From: Quercus robur
Taxonomy: Eukaryota > Streptophyta > Magnoliopsida > Fagales > Fagaceae
Reading direction: 5' to 3'
Assembly (NCBI RefSeq): GCF_932294415.1
Contig: NC_065542.1
Location: forward strand, 2,063,501 to 2,127,500
DNA length: 64,000 nt
Shown here: one piece after another, positions 1 through 14,700 of the stretch
Layout: each line of letters begins with the position of its first letter
Numbering within the stretch: the first letter of the stretch is position 1
Notes under the pieces: generated by a model
What the model was told of the DNA's origin: nothing
Seen by the model: only the letters and a program-made list of their open reading frames with translations
Databases searched by the model: none
Position numbers and translations under genes: made by a program

Positions 1-1523
1 ACAAGCCGGTAACACTTGCATGGAACATGTCTTTGGACATGGTTGCCATACCATGGATCCAAAAGAAGAAAGGAAAAGTTGAAACAAAGAAAATGAATAT
101 AAATAAATAACGTTATCTTTCCCCTTTTTGTCTATCACAGAAGAGTTATTGAAGGTTGCAACTGAGTCAAGCCATTTGCAAACAACTGATGCTCAGCTGG
201 TCTCATTTCATATAAAAAACATGCAAATCCCAAGCTCAATAAAAGCAGGTCAAACTCGAACATGGTACAACTTCGCTTATGAACCCACTCTTTTAGAAGG
301 ACATAAATAGTCACAAGCAAGCCCCATATTACAAAGTGACACTGAAAGCCCAAGGAAACCCAATAGCTCAAGCGATCTCAAGGTCCACTTAACCCTGCTA
401 AGGAATGGCTAATTCAATCTTACTCTTTCCTGATCAGGTTAGAATCATGCAAAGATGTAAAATTGTGGGAGCTCTCAAACTACCTTCCCATATACACCCC
501 CCAAAAAATATGAAGTACTTGAGCAAGGTTCTATCCTCTGATCTTAAAACTTCTGTGCTTAACCTAATCCCCACCCTACTTATGTGACCCACATTGAACA
601 AGAGCAGATAATAGGGGGGTGACACTTTCTATAAAAACAGATAAATACTGGAAGAAAAAATGCTTAACCAAATTCCCTTGGGTGACATGGGCCCCTAAAT
701 GGTGACTGAACCTAGCTGGAGCTTAAGTTGAAGTGTTCAAGTGGAGATCGAGCCTAGCTTAAACAAGAAGTTCAATCAGCTCCATTACAGCCTACAAAGG
801 AAGATCAGGCCATCTACGAATAAAAAACATCAAGCATGGAGTACTGCCATAATCAAATATCTGGCTTTATAATTTGAAGTTGCTTTTAATAATTGAAACA
901 GACCTTACCTTCAAATTAAAGAGACAATACAAACAGCCCTCCAAATATGCTGTAGAACAAATTAAGCCCAAGATAATATTCTTTACAAAATATCTCTTAA
1001 AATTATAATTTTATGCAACAATTGTGGAAAAACACAGATGAAACTATCTAATAGCCAAAATGTAAGTTGATTATAAGGTTCTGGCCACATAACTTTATGT
1101 TACATTGGATGGCCCAAATTATTAGATATGCAGCCCACAGGTTAAAAATTGTGTTCAACATCTAATCACATTAACTATAAATATGCACAGTTTCTTTAGC
1201 TACAAACAAAACACTAGTTGCTTAGCTACCATGGTAACACCGCACCCAATTCGTTGTCCATTCGCATAAAAAATAAAAAATCTGTTGTCCATTGAACTGA
1301 GGAAATGCTTGAGACTACTTAAAAGATATCACTTATATATTTATCCTCCCACACCTCATATTTGTAATATCAAAACTGTTGCAAGATTCTTAAAGTTTTA
1401 ATGAAGACAACATGTCTAAATTAGAGGGGGGGGAAAATATAGGGACAAACATACAAATATTACCAACAAAGTGCATTAAAAAAATGAACAAACTCATAAC
1501 AAGAAGAATGCTATGGTGCATAC
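1..1523 (-). other. Intron (incomplete) of the SGR2 gene
   Basis: This stretch follows the donor site after the seventh coding exon of SGR2 on the minus strand. I looked for the next expected exon, which should encode the conserved segment around a V-H-G-I-G motif, and did not find it on either strand, so the intron is at least 1.5 kb and continues off the left edge. It contains short open frames without recognisable content. Confidence 0.6.
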
Positions 1524-4458
1524 CTGTGAACAGTAATCATCCATTTCCTCCTCCTTTTGCTGACGTAATTCATCCTAAAGAGAAATAGAGGGGGAAGATC
1601 AAATGATTGTTAAAAGAGATAAAGGCGGGGGAGGCAGGGGGTAGCAGCCATTACATAAATGGAAACAACTGTTCCCATACACATGCATACAAGCATAACA
1701 TATGTGGGGGGTTTTCCTTTTGTTTGTGTGCGTGTCGGGGGGGGGGGGGGGGGGGGGGTTGGATTTGTCGATGTCTGTGTTTGTTTGTAAAGTATAAACA
1801 CAACTCAAACCCCCATACAGGAACCCTCCACCCTTATTTTCAAGGGGGAATGAGTCCAAACACCATCGGCATAAGCCATATATGTTGTACAAACATATAA
1901 TAGGAAATAAAAAGGAAGGCTATAAAGTTTCTACAAAACTAAAGAGGAGAAAATTTAGAAACCTGGGTAGGTTTTGGTGAGTGAGATGTGGAATAGCCAC
2001 GCCTTATCTTAATTCCACTTCCACTAAAACCCATTACACCAGAAAAACCAGAAGCATCAACATTGAGCCAAGCCTCCCAAGTATCATCTTCTCCAGTAAA
2101 AAGTGCATGCAACCACTACAAGAACAGCCCCAAGATGTATTCATGCACCAGATATTAACAATGAGTTAAATGGGACTCTTGCTTTACAAAAACAATACAC
2201 ATACTGGGGTAGAGCCTTGCAAATCAACTCGAGCTGCAAAAAGACCCGATGGTTGAAATGTTCGACGGTGCCAAACCTGGATACAAGAAATTCATTTTTA
2301 TCATCTGTTTATAACTTAATAAACAAGATAATAAAAAAATAAAAAATAAAAAACAAAAAACAAATCTCCGCTTAACCAAAGGGTGCAAAGATCTTATATT
2401 AACTTTAAACGTTTTAAAATTTTACTAATCTTTAAAAAGGAATATGCGGACTGCAACAACTGAAAGCTATACCATGGACCTTAAATTATGTACTCTTTAG
2501 GCTTAAAGAAGAAAACACAATCTTCAACATCCACGTAAATTTCAAATTTTCTTACTCTAGTGTCGTACATATACATGGTTGAACATAACAGACAACTAGT
2601 AGTAATGAATAAAATACATATAAAATCCTTGTAGTCAAAAGACATAATAATCCAAAATGTCAAAACCCAGTATTGTAGCAAACCTGGCTACGATATGCAA
2701 TCTCTAGTTGTTCAGCTACGTCTTCACGAAGTGGAAGCCAATCAAGGCCCCCTTTACGGGCAAACCAATGACCTCTTAAAACACGCCGATCTTCTCCATT
2801 CCAATAAACAGGGAAACAATGTCTTTTCACTAAATCTACCTGCATAAATATTGTAATTTCACTTTTACAAACAATGATTTAAGTTAAACAAAAACAACAA
2901 AGTTCTTCAAAATGCCTATAAAACCATAGGATATCATTTCTAAGAAATTTTTCAGACACTAAAATAAATACATCAAAATTGTAAAATTAACAAAAGGATC
3001 AAAGAAGATATATGATTTAAGGTAATTGCCTATTATTACCAACAAATAATATACGAAACAAAATCAGATTCAGAGTTCGGGGGAGGCTGGTGGATGCTAC
3101 AAATTATATAAGAAACAAATTCAGACTCAGAGTTGAGGGACGGCAAATGGTTCTTGAGAGGATCCTGTTGTGAACCTTGCCATAGACAGTTGGCATTAAG
3201 GAAGCCTATCACACCAATTTTAAAGTTTGAACTGGACAGAACAAAATAGAAAATACAACTAATATAACCAGCAGAATCCACCACAATTCCCCATCGCTAA
3301 GAATGGGTCCAGACGAAGCTCATTTAAAAAAATGTAACTGCATACACCTCTGAAGAATATGGTGACCTGATGAACCCTATTGCCCCCATCCTAACCCCAC
3401 CAAAAAACAAAACTGCAGTTGGGAGCAGGTACTTAATTTAGTAAAATGTATAAAGGTGGCCCAAGGCAACCAATCAACAGGTTCAAGGGTTCCAAACAAA
3501 ATGCTCGTATAATATCATCATGACCTCAAAGTGGTGAATGTGAGAGCTGCATAAATTTACAACTATACCTAAAAAGCTTAGGCTTTAAAAAGCTTTACCT
3601 AGCCAAATAAACGAATAAGCTAAAAATAAGTTTAGTAAAACAAAACCTCAGATCCTTGGTCCTGATTCAAGGAAGGTACAGCGGTTCCACCATATATCAG
3701 TCCTCTCTTCTCCTTGGCATTTAATAGATCTCCACTATATAACTCTTTGATGATTGCTAATGACATAATTACACAAACCCAAATTTGATTTCAATTATGA
3801 ATTAAAAAGGTCACTCTGTACTCAAAACAGTGTTACAAAAGATGGCCTTGGTCACTTCAGTCAACCACCTTCCTCTAAGCATGAGCACAAAACAATTTTT
3901 TTGTGCTGACTTGTGAGATTTATGAGTCTCCACCTCTACAGAGATTCATGAGGGTTTGAATTATAGATAAAAGTTCAATTGAGCTCAAAAGTGACAACTA
4001 TCAACTATCACCAAATAAGATACAGGCCAAGTAAACAAAGCCTTTGTCATCTAAAAAGGCACACTGACATATTATAAGGTAGGCACACTGACATACCATA
4101 AGGTAAAACAATCTTCTGCATGATTTTCATTCCCTTTCCCCCTCCATTTTTGCCATTTTCCCCAAGAGCAACATGGTTTTCTCAAATGTTAACAAAGCAT
4201 TAGACCTGAATTGGTTTTTTCTGATTTTCTATAGGATCCCTTCTGTAGGTCTTAAATTTTCTTCATCGAGAGAGGTGCTAAGAAATTAAAGACTCGGACA
4301 ATCTTTTCCTCTTTTTCAATCATTCTATTAAGTTCTCATCTATATTGATCAAAGAACAAATATATGCATCAAATTTAGTAGTTGTCTCAATTCAAAATGG
4401 AATTTTCAAAGAAGAAGTCACCTGAAAAAGAAAACTATTAAGATAGATTGCTTACTGA

Positions 4459-4503
<45 letters not shown>

Positions 4504-7065
4504 AAGATAGAATATCTTAAAGCAGAAACAATTCTTTTTTAAAGATACCTCATAGAGTCCTCCCTTTACAGGGACACCAACTCTCTCTTCTTCAACTTCA
4601 TATAGTTGGGCTGATCGAGCACCCCCCGAAGAAGATCCACTTTGTTGCTTATCCACCTTACTAGAGCTGGGTCGTCCTCTTGGACCTTCACTACATTCTG
4701 CATATTCTTTCCACCAACTAGAGAGCAAGTCTTCTTCTTGCTGTAAATGTATATTCAAGAAGTGATTCAATTAATAGAGAAAATCATTTAGATTAGCTGC
4801 CAACTCAACAAATAACAATCATCCGGCTTAAACCAATCACTATCAACAGATACTATTCAGCATTTTTTTCCTATGTCTGTAGTTTCTTAAAGATATCCAG
4901 CAATCCAAGATGAACATGAAGGGAGAAGCTTATTATTAAACTAGCTAAAAAGTCTAAAAAGGTTACCTGCAAGAAAGATGCTTCTATCGCAAGAGAATCC
5001 CTCATCCCAAAACGAAAATAATCGCTCTTGCCCACTATCTCAGTGCGAGGGACTGAGGCAGCTAGCTCTGTAGAAACAAGAGCACCAGAATGTCATCAAG
5101 ATGTATACTTGACCTTGATGTGCTAATGCTTATAAAGTACATTAAAGAAGGAACGAAATGAAAATATATATACAAAGAAGTGTTAAGGCTATTAAGCAAG
5201 CAATGCAGTTGTTTGATCATAAATTAGCAGAGAATAACAGGGAGAAATATCAATCTTCTCATGAATTTGTAAGCATCATGATTATTTCTCTCCTTTTTTT
5301 CCTAAGCATGACTAGTGAATTTGTGTTAAACAACACACACACATATACTTTTTTATTCCAGACATACAGCAGAATGAGTTATGTTAAAGGGACTCCTACC
5401 ACACTATTCTCCCACTCATTAAGCAAACAAACCTGGATTAATATGTATAGGTCATATCAAACAAAAGCAAGGCACTTGCACAGGAAAGCATAGAGAATTT
5501 TTCAGGCAATTTACAAGCATACTATGAGGAATTTTTAGCTTATAGCATCTAATGTGAGTTCTAGTTAGCTCAATTGGTAAAGTCCCTAGTCATCGAATAA
5601 GGTAGAGGAACTAATGCACCAGTAAGAAATAGTGAGTTTATCAAAGTTGAGGGAACAAAAAAAGGTGGAGGAAGATTAAAAATCACATTACCAGAAGTAA
5701 TAAAAAAGGATATGTCAATTAAGAGAGTAACATATAATATGACTTTAGATAGAGTAGAATGGAGACAAAGAATACATATGGCTGACCCTAACTAATATGT
5801 TGAGAATCCATACCCGACCCCAAAATGAGGATCCATACCATCTTCTTATAGGTAAATACAACAAAATGATATTTCAGTGCTACATTGAGCATCAAAGATT
5901 AAACTTGCTAGTAATTGAAGCCAATCAGCTCCTACACCTGCCATGAAACTCGAAACTCCAACGTCATGCAAGGATTAAACCGTTAACATCTACAGCATGC
6001 CATAAATCTACCTTATACTCGAGATATTCTGAACATGTCGCCTTTAATTTTTCATTTCTCTTTTCCCTTTTTTCTTTTTTAAGTAAACAAACCCTTCAAC
6101 TTAGATAAACTGCGGAAAGAATTTTGCTTATTAAAAAGTTGCAGAAGCTACAACTTTGTAATTTTGCACTTAAGCATATAAAGACTCGCGCAAAGCTATT
6201 TCACAAACTTCAAAATTTTCCACAAACATTCTCCTTCAACTTTATCCCTTTTTTCAACCAACATTAATTCCACTCTAAGAACCACCAAATCAGATGGCAA
6301 GTAGAACCACCTCACGTTACTTTCTTAACTGTGTTAAAAAAAAAAAAAAAAGAGAGAGAGAAATAACACAGTCCAGCTCATATCTCTCAGTTTGCTCATT
6401 TCACCAAGCAACTGAGGAACTAGAATGAATATCAAATTTTAGATGTTATTTTTTGCATTGTTAAACGTTTCCAAGAAATAAACGGTACATGAAATAAGGA
6501 AGGTAATGAACTACAAGTAAGATTCTTAAGCCTAAATTTCTTTACATCTTTTTCCATTGGTAATTAAACACATTAAGTGGATCCCCACAACCTCACCCTC
6601 CAACCAGTTATTATGGGAGAAGAAAATACCAGTTGCTATAGCTCATTGACTATCCTCCACTAGTGATGTCATATGAGCTATAGTTCATATGCCAGGTAAG
6701 TTTGTTATCACTATCTTCTTACAAGGAGAGGAGAGGATGTGCATTTGCCCATTTGAGCTAGAGCTCATTGACTTTAAGTTCTTTACATTTTCTAATCTTA
6801 ACAACAAAATCAAGCACTTTGGGCTCTAACCATGCACCAGATAAACCATATGCTTCCAAAATTATTTGAAAATAAGAAAAATCTCACCATTCTCAGCCAA
6901 AGGGACCTTGCAAAAGTACCACCGAACATCACCTCCATCGGAAGGACTCCTAGTCTGCGCAAGATACTTCTGCCTGCCCTTACTGTGTTCAATCTCAACC
7001 TCCAACCTCTTAATATTTGATGGGGTATTCCTCAACAAATCAGGGTGTGCCTCAGAACTCGCCAT
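1524..7065 (-). CDS. SGR2: SGR2, DDHD-domain phospholipase-like protein (5' part, exons 1-7)
   Basis: Homologue of Arabidopsis SHOOT GRAVITROPISM 2, a phosphatidic-acid-preferring phospholipase A1-like protein of the vacuolar membrane, needed in the endodermis for amyloplast sedimentation and shoot gravitropism (family knowledge). Exons read from splice sites with matching phase: 6888-7065, 4967-5067, 4549-4740, 2684-2839, 2205-2276, 1963-2115, 1524-1574, together 301 codons of roughly 930 expected. Recognisable segments are NTPSNIKRLE and GRQKYLAQTRSPSDG (exon 1), YFRFGMRDSLAIEASFLQ (exon 2), WWKEYAECSEGP and YEVEEERVGVPVKGGLYE (exon 3), RHCFPVYWNGEDRRVLRGHW (exon 4), FTGEDDTWEAWLN (exon 6) and EEEMDDYCSQ (exon 7). 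The start is the ATG giving MASSEAHPDLL. The GxSxG lipase motif and the DDHD domain lie beyond the left edge. No break is visible in the exons present, so the gene looks intact as far as it can be seen. Confidence 0.93.
1737..1758. repeat. Poly(G) run, 22 G
   Basis: A pure run of 22 guanines inside the sixth intron of SGR2 (C on the sense strand). It makes the polyglycine and polyproline open frames nearby, which are not genes. Confidence 0.9.
4462..4500. repeat. (TA)n microsatellite
   Basis: About 19 TA units within an SGR2 intron, directly downstream of exon 3 on the minus strand. Confidence 0.95.
5563..5660 (+). repeat. Possible tRNA-derived SINE head
   Basis: TTAGCTCAATTGG fits an RNA polymerase III box A such as those of tRNA-derived plant SINEs. 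No clear box B follows, so this is at best a degraded or truncated copy in intron 1 of SGR2. Confidence 0.3.
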
Positions 7066-8794
7066 GATTACAAAGCAACTACTCTAGGTGTTGAAACGCA
7101 AAATTGGTCAAAAATATCCAAAAGGGTCTTCTCCTATGAACTCCCAACTGAGTTTGCCACAAAAACAACCATCAAAACCATTCTAAACCAAGAACATGCA
7201 TTCTCTTAGGCAATTTATCAAATGGGTGGTTTTCAAAATGGCCAAAATCCAATCTTGGACTAAATTTTGTGAGAATTAGAGGAACCCCACAAAGAAAAAA
7301 GAGGGTATGGAAGAGAATTGTAAATGGAAGAAAGTAAAACTCGAAAAAAGCAATGATTTTGGGTAAGGAATAGAAGGGAATTTGGAGAACCGAGATTGAA
7401 AGTAAAGGTCTTTTTTAGAAAAACCCAGAACCCAGACGAAAGGAAGAATTGCTTTGAGATTGAAGAATGAATGACAGCTTGGTGTTGAATGTCAGGTAGG
7501 AAATAAACAACCACCACTTCGAAATGGCGGTTGCTGTGTTTTCTTTTTGGTTTTTACTATCTTTTATATTTTTTTATTATTATTATTTTTTATTTGACTA
7601 TTTAATATTGAAAACCTCTAAGCTTACTCAATGCGTGGGATTTACATGAAAACAAGCCGTTGTGGCAAAGGATCTCTTAAATAATATTCTTTCTTATTAA
7701 ACAAATCTCTTAGCCAAGAGTCACGTTGAATGAAATACAAGATTGATAATTTTTTTAATTAAAAAAATATTATATCTAATTAACTCAAAGAATATAATTT
7801 TAATTATAACTTATTTAATAATTATTAACATAATTTTTTTAAAATGATTAAAAAAAAGTCATGGTGTTGTCATGGTAAATAATAACTTGATCATGTAACT
7901 TATAACAATCTCAAACTTATTCTATAAAAAATGTGATAAAAAACATAAAACTTCTATAGTCGCACCTTCTAATAAAAATTAATATCGTTAGAAAATATTA
8001 GAGTTTCCCTTCAACCTCATTTCCTAAATGAAAATTCTTAGTTTAAACTTGTGGCACTTCCAAACTCTAACAAAATATATCCTTTGGAACTCACTTGAAT
8101 TCTTGAGGACATTTTCATAATTTGTAAAAATTTTAGGTTCATTTATTTTGTTAGTGAGCTATTAAATGCAACAGAGTTGATTTAGGTTATTTAGCTCTTG
8201 TTAGTGTTAAAAGAGAATAAAGACTAAAGAGATCATTGTTTAGCTTGAAGAATTTTCCACATTTTTCTTTCCCATTGTAAACCGAGACATTGAATGAATA
8301 AATATATCTATCGTTTTTTATTTTTTTTTTAAACCCAAAATATGTTTGGTAATCAAAAAACAATTTAAAAAAAATCTGTAAAAATAATTTTTTAGTATAT
8401 AACTAGCAACAGTCCCATACATCCATTCAAGGCCCAATATTATGACTAATAAATGGACATTTTCAGAAACCGAAACAACCAATCTAATGGGACCCAACAA
8501 AAGGCCCATTAAACCATATCCATACCCACAACCCGCAAACCACAAACCCATCCCCAATAACCCTAACCCTAAAAAAAACAAGACAGACAAGAATTGGGGT
8601 CTCTTTCATACACACAGAAAAATATCTCATTCTTATATATAAAGCCTTAAACCTCTCTCAAATCTCTCGTCTCAGTCTCGCTCTCCCAAAAAAAAAAAAA
8701 CTCACTCGCTCACTCAATCACTGACACGCAAGCACCAAAAAAAATCATCAAAGAGAGCTAGCTCAGGTAGCACAGAGTTTCCGTGCACCCTATA
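7066..8794. other. Divergent intergenic region between SGR2 and the KH gene
   Basis: Shared upstream region of two divergently transcribed genes. The SGR2 side has an ATATAAAAG element (7561-7569, minus strand), a plausible TATA box that would give a leader of about 450 nt. The central part (7560-8350) is AT-rich without recognisable elements. The KH side has the promoter elements listed separately. Confidence 0.6.
8431..8644 (+). promoter_or_regulatory. KH-gene promoter: site II elements, telo-box, TATA box
   Basis: Two GGCCCA site II cores (8431-8436 and 8503-8508) are followed by a double telo-box AACCCTAACCCTAA (8559-8572) and a TATA box TATATATAAAG (8634-8644). A CT-rich leader then runs to the ATG at 8795. 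Site II (TCP-bound) plus telo-box is the known arrangement in promoters of plant growth and translation genes active in cycling cells. Occupancy is inference; the motifs and their order are seen. Confidence 0.7.
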
Positions 8795-11700
8795 ATGGCG
8801 GAGGAAGGATTTGTTGTTGTTGGTGGCTCGGAGGCGGAGGAGGTGGCCGACCCGAACCCGAATTCGCAGCCGGATCACCACAAGCGGAAGCTTGAGGATC
8901 TGGAGCTCGGAGCTCCGGAGCACGGCCACATCGCCGATTTGAATGCCGACCCCGAAGACGTTCCGGCAGACGGCGTCGACGACGACGAGGATGATGAGGA
9001 CGATGACGGTGCTGACGTGGCGGAGCCCGTGAAGCGGCAGCGACTTGATGAGAAATCTGACGGCTCAGGTGTGTTGTTGTTGTTGTTGTTGTAATTAGGG
9101 TTTTATTAGGTTTTGGTTTTTGTGTGATTTTTTTTTTCTTTGGTGTTGAATTTGTTCTCTTTTTTGTAATTAGGGTTTTTTCTAATCAATGTCTGTGATT
9201 AATTTTTTTCAAAGATTTGATTTTTAAATTTAGTTTGTATTTTTTCTTGAAGAAAAAAAAGATTACATTTTGGTATTTTAAGCTGGAAAATCAATGTCTC
9301 CCAATTAGATTAAAGAAAAATGAGATGGGAAAATTGTTGGGTAAAGTATATTCCAGTTTAGGAAAATGAAAGGAAATGTAAGCACACTTTTCAAGAACTT
9401 AAGAAAGAAGCAATAGAAAAAAAAATTTTAAGAGAGAAAGAAATAAGAGAAAATTTAGCTCAGGTAGAAAATGGAATTTTTTTAATGTGTTTTTTATACA
9501 ACATTTTTACTGTGGGTGAATTTGGTTTTGTGTTTTCGATTAAGTAATGCCCAAATTTTCGTGTTATAGCTAATGAAAATGGGTACCAACAAAAGGAAGA
9601 GAATGGGGATGAGCCTGTTGGTGAGAACAATGAGGAACCTAATGTGGAGGGTTTGCAGTCAGAGGATGCCCAACCTCTTGCTGAGGAAGTTCCGGAAACA
9701 GTGGCCGATGGTGATGAAGCACCCTCTGTGGAAAATCCTGAGACGGGTGATGCCCAACAACCATCTGTTGAGGATTCTGTGACGGAAAACGCTCAAGAAC
9801 CGTCTAAAGAGCAGAATCAGGAACCATTTACAGAGGGTGCTGATACTACATCACGCAAAATGGAGGTGCCTAATAATAAGGTTTGTTCACTAATCATGCA
9901 TCTTCTGAAAGATAGCCCTCCAAAGAGTTGAATAAGTTTCTGACTGATATATTGTATTATGCATGCTGGTGCAGGTTGGAGTTCTTATTGGAAAGGCTGG
10001 GGATACTATTCGTTATTTGCAGTACAATTCAGGGGCAAAAATTCAAATCACAAGGGATGCTGATGCTGATCCACAATCTGCAACAAGGCCTGTGGAAATA
10101 ATAGGAACTTTGGATAGTATAACTAAGGCTGAGAAGCTTATAAATGCTGTCATTGCAGAGGTTTCCTACTGTCTGAATTTTAGTTTTATTTTCCCATTGT
10201 TACTCCTTTTTCATCTCACAATGTGCAATATTTTGGGATTTTGGTTGTTTCTTTTGGAGATTGCTTGATTTTGATGTGTTTTTCTGCAGGCTGATGCGGG
10301 GGGTTCTCCTTCCCTTATAGCCAGGGGCCTCACTACTGCACAGGCTGCTGCAGCATCTGAACAAGTACAGATACAAGTTCCAAACGAGAAGGTTGACAGT
10401 TAGTCTTTTGATGACTAATGTGTATTAATTAATTTGAACCATTATTTATGTAAGCCACAAGCTTTCTTGGTACAGGTTGGCTTAATAATAGGCAGGGGTG
10501 GAGAGACTATTAAAGGTCTGCAGACGAGAACAGGAGCACGCATCCAGGTAGTTGTAGACTAAATGGGGGTGTGACCTATTTCTTTATTTTGTTGAAGTTT
10601 TGTGATGCAACATGTGTGCTGATGGTATTTTTTCTGTTTTCTCCCTTTAGTTGATACCTCAACATCTTCCAGAAGGAGATGAATCTAAAGAAAGAACTGT
10701 ACGAGTGACTGGTGACAAGAAGCAAATTGAAATGGCTAGAGAGTTGATAAAGGAAGTTATGAGTCAGGTTTGTTTTTTACCTTATGCTTTTCTCTAGGGA
10801 AAGAAATGCAGTTAAATTGTGTTTTGATTCTATAATTGTTTTCACTGATATTGGTTGTTCTGCTCAACAATTACCTTTGTAAATTATCCTTCACATCTCC
10901 TTTTACTGAAATCTCCAGGCAAGCCAATGTAAGAAAAAAAAGTATAAACATTTTGGAAAATATAGTAATAGTATACGCATGTATTGAGGGAGATTATGCT
11001 GGTCATTTTCTAACAATCAGTATTGCTATGTATATAAATTGTAATACTACTTGAAAGGCTGTCAAGTGGAGTAGCTGGGATAGTTACTTGACTTTTATGC
11101 AGAAAGCTGCTACATATTAAGCCTGCATAGTTGTACAAGAAGAATTTTGCACATTAAGTTCTATTGATGTTTCGGTTAATCTTATATTATTACTTCTTAA
11201 GTAGTTGAAGATGGGAAGAATTAAATGATTATGGTGGTGCTGTTGTTATTGTCATCAACCTCTGTTGTCCTGTTTTTCTTTTGAATAGGATCTAGTAACT
11301 ATCAATAGTGCCTGTTCATGCCTTGTTTAGGTTAGTGCGGATGTGTTCTTCTCACTGGACTGCTTGAGCAGCATTTCTGTATCTTCAAATCTGGCAAAGC
11401 AACATATACTGTGGTCTTGACATGATTATCTGTCCAAACAACTGAATTTGCATGTCTGTGTCACCTTTTCATTTATTTAGGCTAGAATTGTTTGATAATT
11501 TTGCCATGGGAGTGAGAGATTGATCACTTGAATAGTTCATAAGAGTTTGCGATATTGATGAATGATCCATGCCAAGGTCACTTGAATGCTGTTAGGAAGA
11601 TCATATATTCAATCCAAGATGTCGGTTGCCATGATTTATTTATCTTGAAGGTGCCGATTTCGAATTGGTTGGCTTTAAAAATGCAGATTTGGCTATTGCC

Positions 11701-14700
11701 TTTTCCATGGGGTCGGCATTGCTTTCGTGGTGTAGCAATAGACAACCACTCTTCACTCTCAACCATGAAAGAAAGGTATCAGGCATTAAATCTCAAGATT
11801 CCAGGATGTTAATAGTTGGTAAGACTGCTTTGAGACTTGAAAGTTAAAAAAAATCATAATGCAGTAAAACTATATTATATTAACCTTAGTGCTCATTAGT
11901 GAGACCCATGTTCTATGCATGAGATGTGTTGGAAGAAAGCAGCATGTTTGGTGAAGCTTCATAATGATTAAAAATGCGTGTGGGAGAGTACCTCAGAACT
12001 TGTGTCTAATTCTATGTTTGAAGAATATGGTACATGTCATTTGATATTACATTAAGCTGCAGTGTAAATGCTAAAAGCATGGCCATTATGTTACGTATAA
12101 GACCTGAGCTGAATTAATGTTGAACATCTAGGATATATGTGTGAATGTTATTTAATTATAATTGTCTGGGAGACCTTGCATCTAACCAGTGATGTATCTG
12201 TGTTGATAAACTTGGAATTTTGAAGGTGCATTAATTGCTAATGTCTTGTCTTTTTGAACATTTGATTAAGTTATGAATGTTATGATCATGATTGCTGTTT
12301 ATTATTATCAAATTTGAGATGTCATCTGAATGACTTGGTGTTTTGTACTAGTTGCATAGTAATAGAAGTATCTTGTTTTTTCATTTGTGCCCTTTTATTT
12401 CATGTAATCATTCTAGTATTCACTTTAATGATGTGATGGAGAGCGACATGGTGTGATGTTTTTAGTTTTTGGAGTATTATTATACCATTTAGGAAACTAG
12501 AATTAGGTTACGGAATATGATTATACCATTTAGGACGCTAGAATTATGCAAGATGGGAAAGTATACTTGGATTGTTTTACAAATTTGTTGATCCTTAAGA
12601 GAAAGCAACACAGAACATTCAAAACTTGTGGAGTTCACTTTGATATCGTTGTTGACAATACACTTTAATATGTTCAGGTATAGTTGATAATAGTTGTTGT
12701 TTCATAAAAACTACTCTTTCCCCCCTCCCCCCTGTAAACTTCTATGGACGTTCTCTTCCCATTAAACCATGGCTATGATGTCATCCTCAATCACTCTCCA
12801 GATGAAGGTAAATATATTTACCCTCTCATATTAGCATATATATGTTAGACTAATAGCAATTTAAATCACTCTTTAACCGGGAATGATCCTTGAATGGATG
12901 GACAACAAGGTAAAATGATGAATAAGATTAAACATATAAAGAATCGGTAGTGTTGTTGGTAGTTGTTGCTTGACTTTTATTTAGAAGCATGATGATTCTT
13001 TTCAGGACCAAGTTAGCATTGGCTATTGATGTATAATTTTTGCATATTTTGAAAAAACGGATTATGGTTTTGCTTTTTAGATGTGTGACCAAACCAGCCA
13101 TTATGTCCTCAAAACATAGGAGTCTCATATTCATGGAGGTCCTGGCCTTGTACAATGAATAGAGGATTTCCATTGATGAGTGGGAGTGTTGATGGACTGA
13201 TTAGTCTGGTTGATGAATGTCTATGGTCAGGTTTAAATCTAATGGATGCAAGCTTAAAATTGATTGAAGCAGAGCCCCTCCAACCCCCTTCCCCCCAACT
13301 ATTTTTTTTTTCATATTATCTTCATGGTTGAAAAGGAATAATTGTGATAGTTTTACTATTGGTTTTAAGGAAATTTTGAAATGGTATGTTCTTTGTAGCA
13401 TTGCAAAGTTTAAATTGTCTGGAAAATGTAAAATGTAAAATGTGATTTGTTTTGTTATATGTTTGTATCTTGTTCTTGGCCTACTGTATCTCTTATATTT
13501 GATTTCTTTTTATAGTAATATTCATATATTCTTCAATGAACATGTGTCTTGCTTGTTATAGTACCTTCTCTTTCAAAGTAGCTGTTGTAATTATAATATT
13601 AGGAGTACAACTCATAGCACAGTTTTTTTCTTTTGTGTTGTTGTCTTTGCTCTCCTTTTTCTCTCATTTGATTTTCCTTAATGACATGTGATGCATATAT
13701 ATATATATATATAATTATTCTCATTCAAACAAAATGATTCCAACGTCTTGAACAGGAGATTTGGTTACCAAGCTCAAGCAGCAGTTTTTCATTACCTTCT
13801 ACCTTGTTAATGTTCTTAATTTAACTGTGAATGGATTACTAATTTTTTATTTCTTTATGCTTGGAATAGCCTGTGAGGCCATCATCTTTCTCGGGTGGTT
13901 TCAATCAGCAGGCCTATCGGCCTCGTGGATCTACTGGACCACCTCAATGGGGTCCACGGGGTCCTCATCCTGCAGCATATGATTACCAGCATCGAGGACC
14001 ATATCCAAGTCATAACCCACAGTATCCATCTCCAGGATATGGGAGTTATCATCAACAAGCCCCTCCAAGGGGCAACTACAGTGGTGGTTGGGAACAAAGG
14101 CCTAGCATGCAGGGTCCACCCTCACATACTGGTGGTTATGATTACTATGGCGGACAAGGAGGCCACATGTCTGATGCCCCAGCATCTGCCCAACATTCTG
14201 CTCCAATTCCTTCACATGGTCATGGCCCTTCCCATGCTGCTGCTATGGGTCCACCATCATCCCAGGCAAATTACAATTATGGACAACCACAGGGGCCAGA
14301 TTATGGACATACAGCTCCTTATTCTCAGGCAGCACCTCACCAGCAGAGCTATGGCCATGGATATGATGAACCAAAATATGAAAATCATGCTCCAACACAG
14401 CATCCCTATGGAGGACATGGAAGTTCTCAGCCAGTGTACTCACAGACTCAACCAGGTTATGCTGCACAGCAGTATGGTAAGCCACAGCCATACGGACAGG
14501 GACCACATCCCCAATCCTATGCCCCTCCTAGAGCCACTCAACCAGGGGAAATGCCTTACCAAGGTTCTGCTCCTGCTCAATCATATGGCCCAAATGCAAC
14601 TCCTCAACAACCTTACCCATATCAATCCAGTGGGCAGATGCAGCAATCATATCCTCCATATGGTTCTGTACCTGCTGCTGATGCTTATAATCAGCCACCA

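Noticed and set aside
1599-1900. Open frames on both strands with polyglycine or polyproline
   Set aside because: They are created by the 22-G run inside an SGR2 intron and have no other protein-like content.
13761-13869. Possible extra KH-gene exon upstream of 13870
   Set aside because: The acceptor at 13869/13870 joins exon 6 in phase and gives the expected PVRPSS start of the tail; the upstream frame has no KH-like or tail-like content.
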